A DNA stretch of 8,378 nucleotides from an uncultured Eubacteriales bacterium (GTDB taxonomy: Bacteria; Bacillota; Clostridia; Oscillospirales; Oscillospiraceae): positions 1 through 8,378 of the forward strand of contig URTG01000074.1 of assembly GCA_900550705.1 (NCBI GenBank). The letters run 5' to 3'. Below, one piece after another: positions 1-5,316 of the stretch. The position numbers were made by a program, and so were the translations under genes. Positions within the stretch are counted from its first letter, which is position 1. The number at the start of each line of letters is the position of its first letter. Under the pieces are notes generated by a model. It was not told the origin of the DNA and searched no databases. It saw only the letters and a list, made by a program, of their open reading frames with translations.

Positions 1-282
1 CTGAAGGATCTGGGCCTTTTTGGCCTCGGCGTCCTTCACCAGGTCGTCGGCCATGCGCTGGGCGGCCATCAGGGCCTTCCGCATGGCCTCCTCGGTGGAG
101 CGGTATTCCTCCACCTTTTCCACCAGGACCTTCATCTTGCTTTTTAAGACCGCGTTCTCGTTGTACAGCGCGGTGTAGTCAGAGGTGAGGACATCTAAAA
201 ATTCGTCCACCTGAGACATATTGTAGCCGCCGAAGGACGCCTTTTGGAAAGCGCGCTCGGATACTTCCTGCGGAGTGAGCAT
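1..282 (-). CDS. divIVA: DivIVA family cell division/polarity protein, 5' part (C-terminus outside window)
   Basis: This open frame runs off the left window edge after 94 codons. DivIVA proteins bind negatively curved membrane at poles and septa and recruit partners through a long coiled coil. The start is typical of the family: LTPQEV at residues 2-7, then SFGGYN at 16-21, then the VDEFLD block at 25-30. From about residue 31 the sequence is heptad-like and highly charged (KVLVEKVEEYRSTEEAMRKAL and onward), as expected for the coiled coil. The membrane-inserting Phe17 of B. subtilis DivIVA has an equivalent Phe17 here, but the following Arg is replaced by Gly. The start at 282 is supported by GAGGG (290-294) seven bases upstream. 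It lies 50 bases after sepF, with no ylmG or ylmH between them. GpsB shares the N-terminal domain and cannot be fully excluded without the C-terminus, but the neighbourhood favours DivIVA. Confidence 0.9.
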   Translation of the reverse strand, partial: MLTPQEVSERAFQKASFGGYNMSQVDEFLDVLTSDYTALYNENAVLKSKMKVLVEKVEEYRSTEEAMRKALMAAQRMADDLVKDAEAKKAQILQ

Positions 283-332
283 AAGAAAACCCTCGATTCC
301 TTGGTTCTGCCGTCTGTTTCTTCGGGCGGGGC

Positions 333-830
333 TTAGAAGTACAGACCGTTATTTTCTAACTCGTCGATGAGATCCCCCAGAATATCCACATTGTAGGGGG
401 TGATAATGTAGGTGGAGATGGCCACCTTTTTGATTTTGCCCTCGCTGGCATAGGCCACGCCGGACAGGAAGTCCAGCAGGCGGCGGGCAATCTCTTTGTT
501 GGTGGACTCCAGGTTCAGCACCACGGTGCGCTTTTCGCACAGGTGGTCGGCGATGGCGGAGGCGTCTTCAAACGACTCGGGCTTGACCAGGACGACCTGG
601 AGCTGCGTGGCAGCGCGGATGTTGACCACCTTGTTGCTGCGGCGCTCCTCTGCCGGGGCGGGGGAGGAATAGGCATCCTCCCGGCTGTCCCGCAGGGCGC
701 GGTCGCTGCGGTCGCTCCGCCGCTCCCGGCGCTCGGCCGGGCGGGGGGAGCCGTCGAAGTCGTCGAACTCGTCCTCGTCCTCATCCTCGTAGGGATGGGC
801 AAGGCGCTTGAATTCATCAAAGATTCCCAT
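333..830 (-). CDS. sepF: Cell division protein SepF
   Basis: This 165-residue protein has the full SepF layout. SepF tethers FtsZ filaments to the membrane and shapes the septum. An N-terminal amphipathic membrane anchor (MGIFDEFKRL, 1-10) is followed by a disordered linker with an acidic run (about 15-26) and then an Arg/Asp/Glu-rich stretch (about 30-65). The folded SepF domain covers about 67-165 and includes VVNIRAATQLQVVLVKP, the NLES and IARRLLDFLSGVAYA segments, and a terminal YIITPYNVDI block. A TTG at 836 is in frame, but AGAGG lies only three bases from it. The same AGAGG is nine bases from the ATG at 830, which also restores the canonical MGIF start. It sits 48 bases after yggS and 50 before divIVA, the usual division-cluster setting. 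Confidence 0.96.
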   Translation of the reverse strand: MGIFDEFKRLAHPYEDEDEDEFDDFDGSPRPAERRERRSDRSDRALRDSREDAYSSPAPAEERRSNKVVNIRAATQLQVVLVKPESFEDASAIADHLCEKRTVVLNLESTNKEIARRLLDFLSGVAYASEGKIKKVAISTYIITPYNVDILGDLIDELENNGLYF

Positions 831-870
831 GAACAAGATCCTCTTTTCCTATGGTATCACACAAGCTGGG

Positions 871-889
871 CCGCCGGCTCAGCCGGCGG
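871..889. other. Perfect GC hairpin spanning the yggS stop codon
   Basis: Eight-base perfect arms (CCGCCGGC at 871-878 and GCCGGCGG at 882-889) enclose a three-base loop that is exactly the yggS stop codon (TGA on the minus strand). No T run follows on the coding strand, so it does not look like an intrinsic terminator. It could protect mRNA ends or reduce coupling between yggS and sepF; function is inference. Confidence 0.6.
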
Positions 890-1592
890 GGTGCATCGGG
901 GGGCGGGGGCCGAACAGGGCGGTGCCCACCCGGACCAGAGTGGCACCCTCGGCAATGGCATCGGCAAAGTCCGCGCTCATCCCCATGGACAAGCAATCCA
1001 TATCACCTTGATTATCCGACATTTTGCCGCCCATGTCAATATAAAGCTGACGCATTTTGGCAAAATAGGGCCGATTTGCCCCCGGCTCGGCGGAAATGGG
1101 GGGGATGGCCATCAGTCCCCGCAGCCGCACCTGGGGCAGAGAGCGGGCCAGCTGGACCAGAGCGGGCAGCTCGTCCACCGGGCAGCCGCCCTTGCTGGCC
1201 TCGCCGCCGATGTTCACCTCCAGCAGAATGTCCTGCCGGATGCCCAGCTTGTCCGCCTGCCTGACGATGGCCTGGAGCAGATGGGGGGAGTCCACCGACT
1301 GAATCAGGTCCACCTTGCCCACCACCTGCTTGACCTTGTTGGTCTGTAAGTGGCCGATGAAGTGGACGGCCCTGGCCCCGGCATAGGCATCGGCGGCCAG
1401 GTGGGCGGTAAGATCCTGCACCCGGTTCTCTCCGCAGACCTGGATTCCGGCGGCGATGGCGGCGCGGATGGTCTCGTCGGTCTGGACCTTGGTGGCGGCG
1501 CAGAGGGTGATGGAGGCCGGGTCACGGCCCGCCTGCCGGGCGGCCTGGGCGATTTTCTCCTGAACGGCTTGAATGTGTTGGGTCAGATCCAT
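879..1592 (-). CDS. YggS/YlmE family pyridoxal-phosphate homeostasis protein
   Basis: This is a 237-residue, single-domain PLP-binding TIM-barrel protein of the YggS/YlmE/PROSC family. The family buffers free pyridoxal phosphate and affects amino-acid and vitamin B6 balance; it has no established catalytic reaction. The PLP lysine is Lys35 in CAATKVQ. Other family blocks are GENRVQD (54-60), HFIGHLQTNKVK (77-88), SVDS (99-102), LLEVNIGGEASKGG (123-136), GLMAIPP (159-165) and the phosphate-binding end LSMGMSADFADAI...VRVGTALFG (201-228). The frame stays open upstream to 1922, but that part overlaps the preceding gene. The ATG at 1592 has a purine-rich AGAGAGAAGG eight bases upstream and gives the normal family length. 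It is directly upstream of sepF, as ylmE is of sepF (ylmF) in Bacillus. Confidence 0.95.
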   Translation of the reverse strand: MDLTQHIQAVQEKIAQAARQAGRDPASITLCAATKVQTDETIRAAIAAGIQVCGENRVQDLTAHLAADAYAGARAVHFIGHLQTNKVKQVVGKVDLIQSVDSPHLLQAIVRQADKLGIRQDILLEVNIGGEASKGGCPVDELPALVQLARSLPQVRLRGLMAIPPISAEPGANRPYFAKMRQLYIDMGGKMSDNQGDMDCLSMGMSADFADAIAEGATLVRVGTALFGPRPPMHPAG

Positions 1593-1623
1593 GACAAAAA
1601 CCTTCTCTCTGTAAGCTGTGGGC

Positions 1624-1674
1624 TGCCGCTGGGAACGGGCGGAACGCCCAAAGCCGTCCTGAGCCGCAGCGGCA
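1624..1674. other. Nested inverted repeat in the HlyD-like/yggS gap
   Basis: The 106-base gap between the HlyD-like stop and yggS contains eight-base perfect outer arms (TGCCGCTG, 1624-1631; CAGCGGCA, 1667-1674). They enclose a five-base inner hairpin (GGGCG, 1637-1641; CGCCC, 1645-1649; loop GAA). There is no adjacent T run on the coding strand, so I do not call a terminator. It is probably an RNA structure upstream of yggS; whether it is functional is unknown. I see no other element in this gap apart from the yggS ribosome-binding site. Confidence 0.45.
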
Positions 1675-1698
1675 CGGCCGAGGACGGGATGGAAGCAA

Positions 1699-2970
1699 TT
1701 ATTGGGTGAGGAGCTGGCCGCTGAAGATGCCCACGCCGGAGGTGATGACCTTGTCCCCCGCTCGCAGGGCGGTGCGGCTCTGGGAGGTGGAGCGGACCAC
1801 ATAGTAGTCGCTGCCCTCCATAACCACCTGGGCCTGCTTGAACTCCACCCGGCCGCTGACCAGAACGTAGACGCCCAGCATACTCTGCTGGGTGCTCTCG
1901 CCGGTGTCCGGGTCCTCCCCATCGAACTTAATCATGTGGAGGGACTCCTTGGGGATGCGAAGGCCGGAGTAGCTGCTGAAAATCAGCTCCGCCGTCAGGT
2001 GCCGGAGGAGGGTGGTCTCGTTCAGATGCCGGTCGGAGGAGAAGACCACCAGGGTCTTGTCCCCCTCGGTCTCGCCGATTTTTTCCACCGTCATGTCCAC
2101 GTCCCGGGAGAAGTCCCCGGTAAAGCGCAGGGTGGCGGACCCGCCCTCCCGCAGCCGCTGGGCGGCCTCAGAGGCGATGGCGGCGGCGAAGTACCACCGG
2201 TTGGAGGTGACCAGCTTCCCCACGGCGGACGCATCCCCCTGGGCATCGCCGGCCATCAGGGCGGCCAGCCGACTGGGAGTGAGGGAAAGGGCCGTCTCGG
2301 GGGTGAGCAGGCTCTCGTAGCCGTCTACCAGGCTGGAAAAGGTGCCCGATTGGGCGGCGGTGACCTGGGTGGTGGCGGTGGAGGTCTGCTGGCCCAGGGC
2401 GGCCCGCCGGTCCTTCAGGGCCTGGAGCTGGGCGGCCAGCTGGGTGGCGGAGCCGCCCTCCTCTCCATAGGTATAGCTCCGCTTGAGCACGCTGCTCTTT
2501 ACGGCGCGGACCTGGGTCTCCAGGGTGCTGTAATCCTGTAAGGCGGCGGAGGCCCGCAGGGCGGCCACGGCCTGGATGATGTTCTCGTCCAGCCGGGCGG
2601 CGGACTGCACGTCGCCGCCCTGGGCTTCGGCGGCGCTGAGCAGCTCGATTTCCAGGTCCAGCTGCTCTAATTGGGCCTGGTCGGCCTGGGCCTGACTGTC
2701 CCGGTAGACCAGGGCCACGGTCTGGCCCACGCCCACCTTCTCCCCCTCGGCGCGAATCACGTCTAAAATGCCGTCCGGATGGGGCAGGACCAGCTCCTGC
2801 CGGGCCAGAAGGCCGTCGGCGGGGACGCTGTCGTTCACCGTGTACTGGTAGGCCAGGGTGGTGGCATAGGGCACGTTGAAGGTGCGGTAGACATACACCC
2901 CGAAGTAGACGGCCAGGGCCGCCGCCAGGGCGAGCATCACAAGGGTTATCACGGATTTTCCCTGTTTCAT
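1699..2970 (-). CDS. HlyD-like membrane-fusion (adaptor) protein
   Basis: This 423-residue protein is built like an HlyD-type adaptor. A short basic N-terminus and one membrane helix (about 7-27) come first. A lipoyl/barrel-like half-motif follows at about 46-90 (VPADGLLARQELVLPHPDGILDV...EGEKVGVGQTVALVY). An Ala/Gln/Leu-rich coiled-coil hairpin spans roughly 92-207. A beta-barrel portion starts near NRWYFAAAI (257-265), with a membrane-proximal part containing LRIPKESL (337-344) and a closing KVITSGVG (407-414). Such proteins normally link an inner-membrane transporter to an outer conduit, but no transporter is encoded nearby. The location between hfq and the yggS-sepF-divIVA block suggests an envelope or division-related role; this is inference. 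The ribosome-binding site is weak (GAGAGA about ten bases upstream). Family assignment is fairly sure, function is not. Confidence 0.8.
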   Translation of the reverse strand: MKQGKSVITLVMLALAAALAVYFGVYVYRTFNVPYATTLAYQYTVNDSVPADGLLARQELVLPHPDGILDVIRAEGEKVGVGQTVALVYRDSQAQADQAQLEQLDLEIELLSAAEAQGGDVQSAARLDENIIQAVAALRASAALQDYSTLETQVRAVKSSVLKRSYTYGEEGGSATQLAAQLQALKDRRAALGQQTSTATTQVTAAQSGTFSSLVDGYESLLTPETALSLTPSRLAALMAGDAQGDASAVGKLVTSNRWYFAAAIASEAAQRLREGGSATLRFTGDFSRDVDMTVEKIGETEGDKTLVVFSSDRHLNETTLLRHLTAELIFSSYSGLRIPKESLHMIKFDGEDPDTGESTQQSMLGVYVLVSGRVEFKQAQVVMEGSDYYVVRSTSQSRTALRAGDKVITSGVGIFSGQLLTQ

Positions 2971-3009
2971 GGGAACGATTCTCTCTTTCTGTGGGGCGGA
3001 CCCCGAAGC

Positions 3010-3267
3010 TTAGGTGGACTCGGCGGCGCGGCTGTCCCGACCGGAGTTGTCGTACAGGGGGATGGGCCGCTCGGGCACGATGGTGGAAATGGCGTGCTTA
3101 TAGATGATTTGCTGCTTTCCGTCGCTGACCAGGACCACGGTGAAGGCATCGAACCCCGTGACATAGCCCCGCATCTGGAAGCCGTTCATCAAAAACAGGG
3201 TCACCCCCCGCCGGTCCCGGCGGGCCTGGGTCAGGAAAATGTCTTGAAGGTTGTTGTTTTTCTGCAT
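3010..3267 (-). CDS. hfq: RNA chaperone Hfq
   Basis: This is an 85-residue Sm-like protein whose hexameric ring binds small RNAs and mRNAs. The Sm1 region covers about 21-46 (VTLFLMNGF, RGYVTGFDAFTV) and the Sm2 signature YKHAIST is at 56-62. Proximal-face residues Gln8, Phe42, Tyr56, Lys57 and His58 correspond to E. coli Gln8, Phe42, Tyr55, Lys56 and His57. The rim carries ARRDRR (15-20), more like the enterobacterial RRER patch than the Bacillus RKEN. After the Sm core there is only a short tail (about 66-85), as usual in Firmicutes. A GTG at 3276 is in frame but overlaps the AGGAG at 3276-3280; the ATG at 3267 has that site at eight-base spacing and gives the normal N-terminus. It follows miaA, a widely conserved pairing. 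Confidence 0.97.
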   Translation of the reverse strand: MQKNNNLQDIFLTQARRDRRGVTLFLMNGFQMRGYVTGFDAFTVVLVSDGKQQIIYKHAISTIVPERPIPLYDNSGRDSRAAEST

Positions 3268-3275
3268 AAGTAGCA

Positions 3276-3280
3276 CTCCT
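3276..3280 (-). promoter_or_regulatory. Ribosome-binding site that fixes the hfq start
   Basis: AGGAG inside an A-rich AAAAAGGAGT context lies eight bases upstream of the ATG at 3267. It overlaps the alternative upstream GTG (3274-3276), which therefore cannot be the start. Confidence 0.85.
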
Positions 3281-3334
3281 TTTTCTGTCGGGAGTGCCGG
3301 AAGAACCCAGCCGGAACAAGCGAAATATGCGGGT

Positions 3335-3458
3335 CCCCCTCATCCGTCACGGCTGCGCCGTGCCACCTTCCCCCCTGAGTGGGGAAGGCAGAAATTGCCC
3401 GCCTCAAGCCTTCCCCACTGAGGGGGGAAGGTGCCCCCGAAGGGGGCGGATGAGGGGG
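3335..3458. repeat. 124-bp nested palindromic intergenic repeat (REP/MITE-like)
   Basis: Twelve-base perfect outer arms (CCCCCTCATCCG, 3335-3346; its complement at 3447-3458) enclose a symmetric interior. Two 26-base inner arms (3364-3389 and 3408-3433) are inverted copies with one mismatch. Each of these also folds alone into an eight-base stem (CCTTCCCC/GGGGAAGG: 3366-3373 with 3381-3388, and 3409-3416 with 3424-3431). Two further six-base hairpins sit beside the outer arms: CACGGC/GCCGTG (3348-3353, 3357-3362) and GCCCCC/GGGGGC (3433-3438, 3442-3447). No reading frame of its own is credible and I see no clear target-site duplication. From memory, repeats of this CTCATCCG...CCTTCCCC type are scattered in gut clostridial genomes; that recollection needs a genome search. 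Confidence 0.85.
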
Positions 3459-3475
3459 GGTGAAGGGGTGCGTAC

Positions 3476-3514
3476 CGTGTCGCTGTATTCTGAACTGGCT
3501 CCGAAGCCGACACG
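3476..3514. other. Stem-loop just downstream of miaA
   Basis: CGTGTC (3476-3481) and GACACG (3509-3514) form the outer stem, with an inner GGCT/AGCC stem (3497-3500, 3505-3508). It lies 15 bases after the miaA stop in the 262-base miaA-hfq gap. No T run follows on the coding strand, so it is not a standard terminator. The rest of the gap is the palindromic repeat at 3335-3458 and the hfq leader; I found no convincing promoter there. Confidence 0.45.
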
Positions 3515-3529
3515 CCCTGAGTGCTGCTA

Positions 3530-4471
3530 TCATATACCAGCTTCTTCCAGAAAAACGGTCGAAGTCTGGCAGGCCGAGGACAAATCGGGGGGACCGTCCC
3601 AGCAGATGGAGCGGGCGGCCCTGTTCCGGCGGAACCAGGTGAGCTGGCGCTTGGCGTATTGCCGGGAGCGGAGCTTGATTTCCTCCGCCGCCTGGGCCAC
3701 ATCGCCGCCGGATTGCAGGGCGGCGGCCATCTCCTTATAGCCGATGGCCTGCATGGCGGTGCATTTTGCGGGCACACCGGAGTTCAGCAGCCCCTGCACC
3801 TCCTCCACCAGGCCGGCGGCCATCATCTGGTCCACCCGGCGGTCGATGCGGTCCCACATCTCCTCCCGATGGGCATAGGACAGGGTGATGGTCAGGGCAT
3901 CGTATCTGGGCGGCAGGGCCTGGGTTTCCAGGTTGTGCTGGGTGATGGTCTTGCCGGTGGACAGCCACACCTCCAGGGCGCGGACGATGCGCTTTTCGTC
4001 GTTGGGATGGAGCCGGGCGGCGGCCTCCGGGTCCACCCGGGCCAGCTCATCCAGCAGGGCCTGCCCCCCCTCCCGGCGAATTCGGGCCTCCAGCTCCCCC
4101 CGGAGGGGGCTTTCCGGCTGAAAGGCGGCGAAGGTCCGGCCGGAGAGCAGCGAGTCTACATACAGCCCCGTGCCCCCCGCCACAATGGGCAGCTTGCCCC
4201 GGGCCAGAATGTCGTCCACACAGGCGGCGGCCAGGGTGACATAGCGGGCCACGGAGAAGTCCTCCTCCGGGTCGGCCACGTCCAGCATATGGTGGGGAAC
4301 GCCGCCCATCTCCCCTTGGGTGGGCTTGGCGGTGCCGATGTCCATGCGGCGGTAAATCTGCATGGAGTCGGCGGAGACCACCTCTCCGTTGTGGGTCTGG
4401 GCCAGGGCCACGGCCAGGGCCGTCTTGCCCGAGGCCGTGGGGCCGGTGAGGACTAAAATGTTCGGGGCCAT
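3530..4471 (-). CDS. miaA: tRNA dimethylallyltransferase MiaA
   Basis: This 313-residue protein is a full-length MiaA. The enzyme transfers a dimethylallyl group from DMAPP to N6 of A37 in tRNAs reading UNN codons, the first step toward ms2i6A. The P-loop GPTASGKT is at 10-17, the catalytic-Asp segment SADSMQIY at 33-40 and DIGTAKPT at 44-51. Also present are VPHHMLD (58-64), VAGGTGLYVDSLL (97-109), NDEKRIVRALEV (157-168), the AIGYKE segment (242-247) and the C-terminal RSRQYAKRQLTWFRR (268-282). The tail after about 285 is variable in the family. The ATG at 4471 has AAGGCGG seven bases upstream and starts directly at the beta strand before the P-loop. It lies between the unknown 228-residue gene and hfq, with mutL further upstream. 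Confidence 0.97.
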   Translation of the reverse strand: MAPNILVLTGPTASGKTALAVALAQTHNGEVVSADSMQIYRRMDIGTAKPTQGEMGGVPHHMLDVADPEEDFSVARYVTLAAACVDDILARGKLPIVAGGTGLYVDSLLSGRTFAAFQPESPLRGELEARIRREGGQALLDELARVDPEAAARLHPNDEKRIVRALEVWLSTGKTITQHNLETQALPPRYDALTITLSYAHREEMWDRIDRRVDQMMAAGLVEEVQGLLNSGVPAKCTAMQAIGYKEMAAALQSGGDVAQAAEEIKLRSRQYAKRQLTWFRRNRAARSICWDGPPDLSSACQTSTVFLEEAGI

Positions 4472-4508
4472 TCCGCCACCGCCTTTCGTGAAGTATTTTT
4501 GGGGGGTG

Positions 4509-4553
4509 TTTCAGACTGTCGAAAAAGTCCTTCCAGCCAGAGGATTCGGAAGG
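4509..4553. repeat. Possible fragment of a dispersed intergenic repeat
   Basis: The 106-base gap upstream of miaA holds a distinctive TTTCAGACTGTCGAAAAAGT string (4509-4528). It is followed by a weak inverted repeat (CCTTCC 4529-4534, GGAAGG 4548-4553, 13-base loop). I recall strings like this (TTTTTCGACAGTCTG on the other strand) recurring between genes in related gut clostridia, but cannot verify it here. The remainder of the gap is the miaA leader. Confidence 0.35.
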
Positions 4554-4577
4554 AGGGATAGTTTGAAAGGGGAAGCA

Positions 4578-5264
4578 TCAGGGCTGGGACACCGGCCAGC
4601 GGGTCACCGCGTCCCGGGCGGCGCGGAGGAAGTCCAGAAAGCCGTCCATCTGGGCGGCGAAGTCCCGGTCGGCCCGGGCCAGGACGGCCTCCCAGCCTGA
4701 ATCGCTGGAAGATGTGGTATCCACCAGCTGAATGGCAGGGGTCACCCAGTGGGAATTCGGAGCAGTGAGGGTGCCGTCCAGTCCGGTTACGCCCACCTCT
4801 ATGGTGTGGGAGCCGTCCTCCAGCGGCGTGGGTCCGACCCGAAGGTATTCCGTGGTCCGCTGGGTCAGGGCGTTCCGCAGAGCCAGGTCCCCCAGCACCA
4901 GCTTGGTGACATCCCGGCGGTTGGTGGTGACCATCCGCCCCTTGAGGGCCTGGGGGTCGCCGTAGCTCCGGTTCTCTCCCGCTAAGCTCATCACGGCCTG
5001 GAAACCGCTGCCTACCAGATTTTTCGGGCGGATGAACAGCTTATATTCCCCATCCAGATGTACCGTAGTCCGGGCGGCCAGAGAGGTGTAGACAGTGCGG
5101 CCGGAGACATCCACATGGAAAAATACAAGCAGAGGGGTCTTCTCCCCTTCCGTCAGAACCAGCTGGCTGTCACTGCGGCTCCAAGCTCCGGTGTCCTGGC
5201 AGAAGAACCAGCCACCCCGCTGCTTTTGATAGCGAGCCAAGAGAATATCCCAGTTTTCAAACAT
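4578..5264 (-). CDS. Conserved-looking hypothetical protein, 228 residues
   Basis: I do not recognise this family. It is a real gene: it begins with ATG at 5264 behind a near-perfect ribosome-binding site (AAAAGGAGGT, 5272-5281, seven-base spacer), fills the space between mutL and miaA, and codes on the operon strand. No signal peptide or membrane helix is visible, so it is probably cytosolic. The N-terminal half alternates hydrophobic and polar residues like a beta-rich fold (LLVFFHVDVSGRTVYTSL at 45-62, YKLFIRPKNLVGSGFQAV at 74-91). A middle segment reads TTNRRDVTKLVLGDLALRNALTQR (113-136), followed by another strand-rich stretch (YLRVGPTP, HTIEVGVTG). The C-terminus is a predicted amphipathic helix (about 190-222). 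The layout of a tandem beta fold plus helix resembles a ligand- or protein-binding module, but no catalytic signature is evident. Confidence 0.8.
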   Translation of the reverse strand: MFENWDILLARYQKQRGGWFFCQDTGAWSRSDSQLVLTEGEKTPLLVFFHVDVSGRTVYTSLAARTTVHLDGEYKLFIRPKNLVGSGFQAVMSLAGENRSYGDPQALKGRMVTTNRRDVTKLVLGDLALRNALTQRTTEYLRVGPTPLEDGSHTIEVGVTGLDGTLTAPNSHWVTPAIQLVDTTSSSDSGWEAVLARADRDFAAQMDGFLDFLRAARDAVTRWPVSQP

Positions 5265-5271
5265 CGTCCGG

Positions 5272-5281
5272 ACCTCCTTTT
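5272..5281 (-). promoter_or_regulatory. Unusually strong ribosome-binding site for the 228-residue protein
   Basis: AAAAGGAGGT contains the complete anti-16S complement and sits seven bases before the ATG at 5264. It is the strongest such site in the window, stronger than those of mutL or the HlyD-like gene, implying efficient translation of this unknown protein. Confidence 0.85.
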
Positions 5282-5287
5282 CTGGCT

Positions 5288-5304
5288 CCCCGCCCCTGGC
5301 GGGG
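5288..5304. other. GC hairpin between mutL and the unknown gene
   Basis: CCCCGC (5288-5293) and GCGGGG (5299-5304) with a five-base loop lie within the 52-base gap, just after the mutL stop and just before the next ribosome-binding site. No T run follows, so readthrough is expected. It may insulate translation of the downstream gene; that is inference. Confidence 0.45.
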
Positions 5305-5316
5305 GTGTAAGCTCGT

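Noticed and set aside
831..836. TTG start two codons upstream for sepF
   Set aside because: It lies three bases from the AGAGG site, and the ATG at 830 gives the conserved MGIF membrane anchor.
1593..1922. Upstream extension of yggS
   Set aside because: It overlaps the HlyD-like gene and has shadow-like composition; the ATG at 1592 gives the normal family start and length.
1702..2541. 279-codon plus-strand frame opposite the HlyD-like gene
   Set aside because: Gly/Leu/His-rich antisense shadow without any recognisable domain.
3268..3276. GTG start three codons upstream for hfq
   Set aside because: The AGGAG at 3276-3280 overlaps it; only the ATG at 3267 has proper spacing.
3335..3458. Intrinsic terminator after miaA
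   Set aside because: Strong hairpins are present but no T run follows on the coding strand, and the symmetric layout fits a repeat element better.
3268..3529. Dedicated hfq promoter
   Set aside because: I looked for -35/-10 pairs with 16-18 base spacing in the non-repeat part and found none that I could defend.
3521..4456. 311-codon plus-strand frame opposite miaA
   Set aside because: Antisense to a clear MiaA, with the same Gly/His/Leu shadow composition.
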